From contig JACSVZ010000002.1 of the NCBI GenBank assembly GCA_014706295.1, positions 51,362,717-51,426,716 on the forward strand: 64,000 bases of DNA, in the 5' to 3' direction. The translations under genes were made by a program, and so were the position numbers. The stretch comes from Lycocorax pyrrhopterus obiensis. Taxonomy: Eukaryota; Chordata; Aves; Passeriformes; Paradisaeidae. Below are positions 54,071 through 64,000 of this stretch, in pieces; position 1 is the stretch's first letter; each line of letters starts with the position of its first letter. The notes under the pieces are model-generated. The model was not told the DNA's origin. It saw only the letters and a program-made list of their open reading frames with translations, and made no database searches.

Positions 54071-56668
54071 CTTAACAGCCATTACAGAAACTAAAAAAGT
54101 AGTATCATCAACAAACAACATTAAAAGTTTAAGAGAGTCACTGAAGACCCCTGATTTCCTAATTCCTAGAGGTCCAAATAAACTTTGCTACTGAACAGAT
54201 TCCAGTTTCCTCCTGGGATTATCTGATTACATAGTATTCACTATCAAAAATGAATAGCTCATTAGGGAAAAAAGTAAAATAAAAAAAATAATCCATCACA
54301 ATAATGGCAGCAAATATAGAAAAGCCAAATTATTGCATGGACCACATACTGATCTCTTTTGTAATTACATTCATGTTAAGCATTTTATTTACAGGATTAA
54401 GTAAAGATGACAGGATCTGTACTTCATTGCCTCAGAGTACGACAATATCCCAAACTGTGACATGATGTCTTGGAGTCATATTTCATGCATCATTCTGCAA
54501 CATAAATAACTGCTATTGGAATATATCACAAAAGAAGTGTAAATTTTAATTGCATCAACTCTGTGTAATGTATGAATTAATAATGGTGCTACTAAAGAGT
54601 GGAAATGGTGAATCTGTTCCAAAGTCATTTGGGTATATTTTAAAATTCTACCCAGTAACTGTAACAGCACTCAAAAAGCTCTGATCTAATTTCAGTAATG
54701 AAATTGCATTGACAGATTTTTTGCCCAGTGCTTATCAGTCAGGTAACAAACAAGATTAATGCTTTTTAAATATTTATGAGGCAGGAAGAAAAAAAAGAAC
54801 TGTGCTCACAGAGAATGGATCACTTCTTTAAGGAACTGAACGTTCCTTGATTTCAGCAAGAGAAATTTGACAAGGCTGACAAGAGAGGAAAGCATGTGGG
54901 CAGGAAATCTTGATTCACAGCTCTGTCAATTCATCCTCAACAACCTTGCTATGTGGCTGAATAAGTGACAGTTTGGGATATTTTAAATAAACACCCCCAT
55001 TGACTGCCGAAAACTATTTTTTTCCACTGCAGTGAAATCATTAAAACTCCTGTGAAGAAGCTGTCATATTTTCCCACCTGTTATCAGAAAGAGCAAAAAG
55101 TCAAGCTCTAGCAAGTCTTGAAGATGGTGTAATTTCTTTTTTATTAATTTTTATTTCACAGCACTTAACACACGCTGCAGTGTTGGGAGACGGCACAGTA
55201 ACAGAGTAGTGGGCACCCACTGCTGTGTTATTGCTGTCCTGCACTCCTGGTGCACTCTGGTGAACATGACAAGAAACAGCAGAGAATGTGGATGCTTATG
55301 TCTCAGAAAAAGAACTTTCTATTCATTGAGTTAATGACAGTCTGTGTTGACTGCTCCCAATTTTTTGCAGGTTAGCATTCGTATGAAAAGGATGAATCAA
55401 GGGGAAAAAAAATCCACTTTACCACTACAAAGCCAAATAAGCTAACAGACTGTAACTAACTTCATACCTTAACAGCCTCCAAATATAAACAGAAGTAATT
55501 TAACTCAAACTGGTAGCCTTCAGTCACAAGGAAATCTCTCCATTTGATAAACTCATGGGAATAAAAAAACCCCAACAAAACAATCCCAAATGCTTCCCCT
55601 GCTTCCTCTCTCCCATTATGCCCAAACCCAAAGCTCTTCCACTTCAGGTCCAGCTATTATCATTGAAGCTTCTTGTTTCAAAACTGATTTCAATATAATC
55701 CAAGAGACCAATATGAGGAATCAGGACAAAAATTACAGTTTATTCAATCTGATTATGAAATACCCATGAAGCTAAAATTTTAGTGATCAAGAGAAAAAAC
55801 AAAGCAAAACAAAAAAGCCTACACATGAATTGGCTTTGTTTGGTTTTAGGAGGGAGGGAAGGTGTTGGAGTTTGGCAGGCACTAAGAGGTGATGTTTCAC
55901 ATATTCCAGCCAGCGTTACCAGCATCAGAGTGAATTCACTACCCAAAGGCATTAATTATGAGTTTTATCTGCTTGGGCAGGTGCATGCACATACAGTAGA
56001 TACTTCAGACACATCTTCACTGTAGCTAGGAAGACGACTGGTGTCGAGAAACTACCTGAAATGTTTCTTCATATTGCCATGAAGAAATGGATGAATTGTA
56101 TAAATGTGGATAGGTGCCAGCATGAGGTTCATAGAATCAAATCCTCAAGTAGGCTTGGGAGGTTTACAGGCCTCATTCTGATCTCTTTCATCTCTGCTGT
56201 TCAGTACATTTAAAAATAATTTAACTATTTGAACTTAAGTTCTTTAAACATATGACCAATTTGACATGCTGGCTTTAAGAGAAATTAAGAGAAATTTGGA
56301 TTAATGCACAGTACTATTACTTATGACTTCTGTGCTTTGCGCTATTTCCCTGCTTCTCTACTCAACTTCCCTGCACCTTCACTAGCCAAATCTTGACAGT
56401 GTTTTCAAAACAGATTGGGTCAAGCTCAGTGATGAAACCAAAGCTAAGTAATGCTTATTTTGGCAGACACAACTGTATCAAACAAATTTAAACACTCCTA
56501 ACTTAACAGGATTCCTCTTGCCAATGCTGAGGGCAGCAGCTTCGCTATCATCCCACCTACTCTGAGCATCACCCTGTCATTGTACAAACTTTGTACACGA
56601 CTGGGAAGAAGCAGAATCAAACACAGCAATCTACATTTCTTCATTTCATGGAAAACAGAGATTTTACT

Positions 56669-56700
56669 AAAATAAATAAATAAATAAATAAATAAATAAA
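56669..56700. repeat. (AAAT)n microsatellite, about 8 units
   Basis: Eight consecutive perfect AAAT (equivalently AATA) units. This kind of tract is likely to vary in length between individuals. Confidence 0.93.
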
Positions 56701-57674
56701 TTGGGCACCTTTACAGAGCAGCATTATTACTTTATCCTCCACTTCTACTTTTATCTATCTTCCAATCTTTTTTTTTTTCCTTACTCAACAGTAACATAAA
56801 CTATCATTTTCATTAATTTTTCTCTGTTTTGAAAAGTTAAATCTACTTGATTACGGAGTGCAAATGGTCACAGGTGAGAGTTTATGCTTCTATTTCATGC
56901 CTGTAGAGCAATGCTGCATCCATGCACATAAATACAGTGATCTCGTCTCTAGATAAAATGGTGCTGATATGAGACTGGATTTTGACCACTCTGTGTCCCC
57001 TTCAGTCTCATTTGACATAATCTCTTCTTCCTTTCACTCAAAACTTCTAGCTGATTTGTATCTCATGGATATTAGGATGGAGAATTCTACTTTCCCCCTA
57101 TTCTCTTCCTTGCAAAGATACATCTAGCTTGAAAATAAAATGTAGAATTAACTTTCTGAATTAAGGCTCAGCATCTGAGAACAGAACGCAGATGTCGTCC
57201 TGCTCTGTTTTCCCTGACAAATGAGTAGACATCATCATAACAGTTTTTCAAACGACAAAGGGGAAGGTTAGATTCTTTGCTTTCTCTGCACTATTCTATG
57301 GGGTATAAGCAATTAGTATAAAGACTGGAAGTGCATACAAGAAGGCTATTAGTTATACAGTTCTGATACTCTCACAATTAATACTATATTTCTGAACTAG
57401 TCCCTCTGACTTCATTTAGATTTACTATTAGTAACCTATCATACCAGAATTCAGACTTCCTGATACAGAACACTGGCTTAATATATGTAGAATAAAAATA
57501 TTCACACATAGAAGAACACTAAGAAAAAAATAGGAAAGGAGCATTTTCTATTGTTTGGAAACATCACCTGAAAAAATCAGATGTATTTAATACATACAAT
57601 GTGATATGTATTTCAGAAATTTTTCTAGGTGTTATATCCTGAACTCAGGAGTTTCAACTCCAGCAACAGAGAGG

Positions 57675-57692
57675 AAAAAAAAAAAAAAAAAA
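57675..57692. repeat. Poly-A run, about 18 bases
   Basis: An uninterrupted A run follows GAGG and precedes CTTGACTTGACTG. There is no polyadenylation signal or gene-like sequence upstream, so it is a simple homopolymer. Confidence 0.85.
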
Positions 57693-60600
57693 CTTGACTT
57701 GACTGAAGATATCTCACAGTAAAAGTTAACAACATCTGCCCTTATGATTACAGTGAAGAAATAAAAAATTTTTTTATAAAAGTATTCATTCCATTGCATA
57801 TCAGTTCTGCTACTGTGTAAGTGCAATCATATTAAATACTTGTGTCAACTAATTTGGATTTAAATGAAATACCCAGTGTAATGTGGATGAATTAAAATAA
57901 AAGAGTAACTGCTCCCAGGAAGAGAACTAAACAGCTTAATTCTTGCAAGGTTTTCCAAACAATGTTCTTCTGCCAGTCATATGTCCAGCATTTCTGGCTA
58001 TGTTAGCTCTGAATCTCCTCCTCACTTGAATTTTATCCCCTATCTGGATCACTGCTGCACACTGCTGTGTATCTTAGGATGCAGTAACAGGAATCTCTTC
58101 CTCTTGGGCACAATTCCTTTTGTAGTTTTCCACTTATCAACCAAAATTTCTTTGGCAGACTGGAATGTAATTCTAATATTTGGAAAAAATGCCAATGGCA
58201 CCCCAGGGACCAAGCAGCTTTTTAGTTTTTAGACCAAATATTACTTATTAAAAGTGCTTACAAGAAAAAGAAGAATGCAAATAAATAAATGAGTGAATAA
58301 ACAGTTTATAACAGCCTTTGAAAGGGGATCCTGACCTACGTAAATTCTGTATTGACTTGTCATAACCTCAGCAGCCTGTAGAGTTTCCGCTACTCCCTCA
58401 ACTGTCTAATCACATCATTGTCCTAAGTTCTTCTTGTACAAACATCTTATTATTTATGATTTACTTCTAATCCCTGATTTAGTCAGAAAAAAAATCTCTG
58501 TTGGACTATAAATAAAGGAGTCAAAAAGCTAAAACCTTCTCTTACCATAAAACTATTACCCACTTTGGCCCCTCTCAATCTCTTCTCTGTTGCTTCCCAA
58601 GGCCCACTATAATATACTGAAACAATTAAAACAAAATAAAATAAGAAAATCTAGGAATGAATTATCTCATCTTACTAATAAAAAGGCAAGTGTGATCAGA
58701 ATTAAATCTGTGTTCCTGCAAATCTGGCTTTAATACCTCTGTGTGCTTTTGTTTACTTCAACATAAAGCAAGGATGATTAACAGAGCATACAATCTCCTT
58801 GGATATAAGACAAAATTTAAGAAATATTCCTAGTTTGTTTATAGATGTTGTGGAGAAATGCATCAAGTGTTTAACCCAAAAAAATGAATAAAGTTGATTC
58901 TGATTCAGCTTGATTAATGAAGGCTGCACTGTCTTAGGCAACTTGTGAAAAAAAAAAAAAATTTCCAAACTTCCTGTTGTGACTGCATCTAAGTATTTGA
59001 GCAAGCCTGATAAACAGTGCCAGGGTAACTCTTCACCTTTTTGGTTCAGTGGGATGATGCTGGTAGGAAGTGATGTTGTCTGACAATTCCTTTTTCATCA
59101 CTAATCAAGAAAAGTGCCTATAAATTGCCTTTCACAACCGGTGGAGGTGGCAGAAATGTTGCTTATCCCATTCTGTTCTTTTTCTCTCATGCAGTTGTCA
59201 TCTTGGATAGCAGACAATACATATAAATACACACACATATTAGGTCTTTGGTGGCCTGCCAGACTTGTAAAAGAAACCACAATAAAAGGTCCAATAAATT
59301 AGTGAAATAAAAGCCTTATTTTGCTTCTCTTAAGTTTGGATGAAGCTTTGCATTAGCATTTATAAGGAATCACAAAAAATTGGATTAAAGGGCCAAACTG
59401 ACTTAGAAATTCAATTCATCTTCCCTTTCAAAGGACTGCAATTCCTACACTTTGTATTTCCAATACTGTAATGTATTTGCTGTGTTAGGAAACAATAAAA
59501 TTCTGAATTGATTTGGGTGCTGATAAAAGACTGACACAGACTGAAAATTAATTTTAGTAAATTTTTGATCTCATAGCTGAGAGAGAGGCCCTTCTGTAAG
59601 CATGTGTCTCATGCATGTGCTATGTAAGCAGAACTCACTCATCTCTGATATCTGGTATTACTAACAGATGCTATCTCAAATAATTTCCATATTTGCTTTT
59701 AAAAAAATCTAGGGTAAATGATGGTCTCATATATATTTTCCATATTTATGTTTTTTCCAGTACTTCTTCATGTCACCTGACAAATATCAACGTCAAGCAT
59801 CATCATTCGTCAAGTTTCTGGCACCGTGCATATGCTGCATGGTTCTCAGTGGAGTTTCCTCCCTTAGTTCTATAAAACCAATTGCAGATTTGAAACATTC
59901 AGAAGAGATCACAATGAAAGCAGCCATTTTCACAAATATTTAGCTCAGTGGAATTTTCTTCACTCTTTCAATTCAGGAAAGGAAAAAGGAAGCAATTATC
60001 TCAGTGGAGCTCTTACAGAGCATTTACAACAATGTTTATGAAACACCCACGCAAGTTTCACCTGAAGAGCTCTAAAACATTAAAAATGTTAATACTGTAT
60101 TTACCAATGGTACCTCTTGCATGTTGTCCCACATATAGACAAAAGGGACAAGGAAAGACAACTCTTCCTAGGATGCTCAATACCAGAGCTATGCAAATAC
60201 AGTAGGGAGTATGTTTGCAGAAAGTGCAACAATAAATGAGAAATTATAAGGTCTTTGTAAATCAGTGTATGAATGAATATGCAGATTAACTGTGCTTCAG
60301 AACATGATACTTCTATTGAGTTTGAAGTCAAACACATAAAAAGATCACACAAAGTAAAAGATAAAAAAAAGGAAAAATCCGCAAAATACAGACCGATGTA
60401 AAATCTCAGCAGGGCCAAAGTGAATGTAGCAATAGCTCTTTTGAGAGCCCTTTTGTGATTTACTCCCAGACAAATCTATCACTTGAAAAGAAAGTAAAAT
60501 CATGGTATATGTAAAAAGCATATTATATATTAAGCTTCACATCTTTAAGTGAGAAAACACATAAAACCTCTCTGAAAAATTCTTCTCTTTGGATGTCACT

Positions 60601-63600
60601 GTATGAATATTTTTCATTCATTAAATGCATTTTTAATAACATAGCATACCCACAGATTAAACCAGTCATCTACTAAGTTAAAACACCAGTATTAGCAGGA
60701 TAGTTAGGTTAAAGCCTTGCACATTATTCTGCAGGGAAAAAAGAATTGACGATCACAGAGAATTAATTAAGACAGTAGTAAGAGGTGCTGAATGAGCAGG
60801 AAGTTGAAAGGAATTCAGAGCAACAACAGGAAGAGTAACACAGCTAATCCCTTTCCACAATTTTTTTCAATAGAAGAATGAGGTATTTGTGTGAAGAATA
60901 GCCTCTATTTTCCAGATTTAATGCAGCAATTACCAGATGAAATGTCTATACCCTGTGTTATGCATAAGGCAGTCTAAGATAAAATGATATTTTCTTGTTT
61001 TAACACTTACAAAGCATTTTGGATGGATGTTTTGGTCATTGTAAACTTGCCAGTCTTTTATTTCTATAGAATGAAGGGTGATCTAAAATCTCAATTAGAT
61101 ATTCTATTAATAATATGTTCAGTACATGTTATTAAAAGGCAATTCCATGTAGAACATTACAGAGGTGATAATCGATCTCTTAATTCAGTTTGTGTACAGA
61201 CATTCAGTGCAAGAAAAATTAATTTTTCCTGAATTCATAATCAAAAATATCTTGCACATTTCCAGTTTCATTAAATGCATATAACAACATTGTATGTTCA
61301 TAATCAGATATCAGTCCAAATTTTCTATGTGTCAGTGAGGACTCCAAAGAGCCAGACCAAAAAAATTGCTTTGTGGTAAAAGACAAGATGTATTTCCAAC
61401 ATTTAAACAATGTCATATTCTCAGCCACTTTCTCAAAATTCTGTGAATGAATCACCAGGAAGTCTTTCCATCCCAGAAAGTGCAATGTGCTGCACAGCAG
61501 GTGCAGTGGCAGCTCCCTGTCCTTTTTGCTGCTGTTTCACAGTGGCTGGCAAAGAGGTGCAGAAATAGGCAAAGCCACCAATATCTGGGCACAAATTTGT
61601 TTCTAATCAACCTTCACCATCTCTAGCAGCAACTAGGTACATGTCAGTTTGTCCACATCAATTTATAAATTTACTACAAAAATCCATAGGTCTCATTGGG
61701 CATAGGAATGTTAATCAATTGATAAAACTCTTTTCCTTCTAAAACTTAGAACAATTGCTCATCTGCATAAAAACTTCCAGTGCAAATGAAATCTGTGAAA
61801 TGCTTGCTCTGTCCAGGGGGGAAAAACTAAAAATAAAATCAAATTATAATTTAAAAAGAGAGAAAGACCTGACATACTATTTCTAAAAATATATTTGACT
61901 TTTAGGTGGTTTTGAAAATGAAAAATTATCATATGACAGCATGCGGGGGAAGCAGGAGTTCTGGTCAGTCAGCATGAGCACAACCTATTTCCAGCTTTTA
62001 AATTTCTCACTGAATAGAATTGCTGTAGGAAAACCCAAAGTGTGGTAAGCAGGTTCCAGCAAAGAGTTCCCAAAGGTTCTTCTGCTCTCCTGAGTTACTA
62101 GTTTGGCTTTCTTTTCCTGATGCCTAGTGTGGTGATCATGAAGCTGGAAGTATTCTGCACCATGTTTCCTCAAAAAAGTCTTGTTACTGAACTGATTTAT
62201 CACATTCAGTCCACGTGTGCCCAAAAGGTAACAGCAGCAGTGAAAGCAATGGCAACATAGGGTTGGTGCTGCTTACAAAACAGGATGCAGGTTTCTCAAA
62301 GGGCTACAACAGCTTTTTTTTTATCTTTTCAAATAGACAACTTGGTAGCAAAACTGATAATGTGATGCAAGATGTTTCTTCACAGCACCACAGATACAGA
62401 AGAAACTAACTGCAGCAAGGAAAAAGAAATCCAGATTGGATGAGCTGTGCTCAGATTTCCTACTTCAGTTGTTTTGGAAGTTTTAGACTCTTCAACCATA
62501 TCAGAACAACAAAATATTGCATAAAACACATGGGAAAATCTTCATGGTCGTGGTCACCAAATCATTATGATGCTTAAAGGAAGGTGTCTTGCTAGTCTGA
62601 AGATAATGATATGCTCACATTCCTTACAGGATGGATATTTCAAGACCTTCTAGGAATTCATGTGGAGGTGTTCGTGTCAAACACTGGGTTGTCAGCCAAA
62701 GTCTGCAGGAGGTGCCTTTGTTGGAATTCACTCAGACTGAGTTTTCAGACGCAGAATACAACACGCTTTCAGTTGGAAAAGGATGGGAACAGCCACAAGT
62801 CACAGCTGCTTTCAGTAATCCACTGCTTGAGAGGAAGTGTTGATACCATGTCATTTATATCAATCATAACTGTTTGTATCACTTTGGAGGTGCAGGGAAC
62901 ATCCTAGACCATTCACCGACTCTTCTACCTGCACTAAGAAAGGATCTTTCTCACCTTGCTGCCATTTAGCCATCACTACTCTGTTTGCTTTTTTCTTCAA
63001 GAAGGTTCAGAATAACAAAACTTCTTTTGTTTGATTCTCCTGTATTTAAAACAATTTACAAAAATTGTGGATTTTACCTATTTTTCCATTTGCAACTATG
63101 CATTTAAGAAATAATTTGTTCTACTGGCATATTTCATCTGCAGATACATGGAAATCTGTAAAAAATGCTTTCAGAATTATTTAGACTACAGTAAAAGAAG
63201 CTTTGATATTTAAAATCCAGAAAAAAAACCCATTTGATGATTTCTTAGGCAGCTGGAATAAATTATTTGGAGCACTGTATTGGCATGCAAACTGCTACAA
63301 AGCTAGAAGTTATGTAAATTAAGATTTCAAGAAGAGAAGGTTGAGGATTGATTGAATTTCATGCAAATTTTCTGTTCTAAAATTCTAGGAATCTGTGCAA
63401 ATATCTATATACACAGAAGTAAGAAAGCCAAGGAGACCATTTTCTGGAGGCTAATCCTCGCAGTACACAACACAAAAATAACATTAATCTCCATTCTGCA
63501 GACTCATCTCTTTACATGGAAAGGCTGGGTGCATGAGGGGATAAGCACAACACCAGGGCATGTTTTTGGTTCCAAACACCTCTAAAGAGCTATAGAACTG

Positions 63601-64000
63601 CAAATACACGTGTATAAGAGGGACTTGATTGCTGAGTGAGGAATATACACAGAACAATGAAGGGTTACAAATGATATGAGGGAGACAGTGTACTTTTCAT
63701 TTTAAACAGAACATGGCAAAGCAAGAAGCCGAGTTATTTGATTATGTCAGGGTAGTCTCAAGTCTGTTTTGTCACCTACAGAACAGTGTAAGATTAAATT
63801 ACACCAAGTGCTTCTAACATTGCAGATGAAAAGAAAAGTGCAGAATATCATTAAAGGCACCTATTCTTGACTTGGGGTTTACAAAAAGATTGTTCTATTA
63901 TTTTTCTTATTATGCTAATCTTTTAGAACATATAATTGCAAAGAGCACTTTGTGAATCTGATTATGTGTAGGAGTAGCACCTAAAATAGGCTGCAGGCCT

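Larger units (their letters stand above)
54071..64000. other. Unique AT-rich noncoding DNA, no gene seen
   Basis: There is no recognisable gene in the last 10 kb. The longest frames are 105 codons (60101-60418, minus) and 98 codons (62611-62907, plus), neither with a domain I recognise. The 62611-62843 segment has two overlapping open plus-strand frames (98 and 70 codons) and somewhat higher GC. A block at 54690-54780 with balanced composition may be conserved noncoding sequence. Simple repeats are an A/C tract at 55563-55582, (AAAT)n at 56669 and an A run at 57675-57692. Confidence 0.5.

Noticed and set aside
46600..64000. Second golli-MBP exon or MBP exons downstream of the candidate first exon
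   Set aside because: I looked for a plausible acceptor followed by golli-like coding sequence on the plus strand and found none; if real, it lies outside the window.
1..64000. CRISPR arrays, operons, phage or bacterial features, rRNA or tRNA genes
   Set aside because: None is present. The repeat content and composition are those of a vertebrate nuclear genome.

Overview
The window is vertebrate nuclear DNA and almost certainly from a bird. It is AT-rich and CpG-poor, and no reading frame exceeds about 157 codons. It carries four 5'-truncated CR1 LINE copies, the dominant avian interspersed repeat, and a degraded LTR whose 3' end looks like the avian ERVL type. I cannot name the species. There are no operons, rRNA or tRNA genes, or CRISPR arrays, and no complete protein-coding gene is visible. 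The sequence reads as intergenic or long-intron DNA.

Layout. Positions 1-19230 are unique AT-rich sequence with two weak, old MIR-like fragments (about 6600 and 8885), a possible conserved noncoding block near 7080-7430 and a small CpG cluster near 12000. Positions 19231-39940 hold all four CR1 copies (19231, 28975, 32085 and 39080). All lie in the minus orientation, and three keep recognisable remnants of the reverse-transcriptase C-terminus. A third MIR-like fragment lies near 35150. A 127-base tract made almost only of G and T lies at 24957-25083. Positions 39941-53555 are mostly unique; 53558-54070 is the LTR with an expanded ATT microsatellite inside it. The rest, to 64000, is unique AT-rich DNA with one (AAAT)n repeat.

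The most interesting spot is 46360-46620. It is the densest CpG cluster I found. It contains an ATG in strong Kozak context (GCCATGG), an in-frame stop 17 codons upstream, five codons reading M-G-N-H-S, and then a consensus splice donor (CAG|GTAAAG) that would split a glycine codon. MGNH-small-G is how I recall the golli (long) isoform of myelin basic protein beginning. My hypothesis is that this is the golli-type first coding exon of MBP on the plus strand, with everything to its right being intron 1 and everything to its left the upstream intergenic region. It rests on a very short match and is offered as a testable inference.

No evidence supports a novel multi-gene system here. The remaining observations concern possible regulatory elements, repeat structure and compositional oddities.
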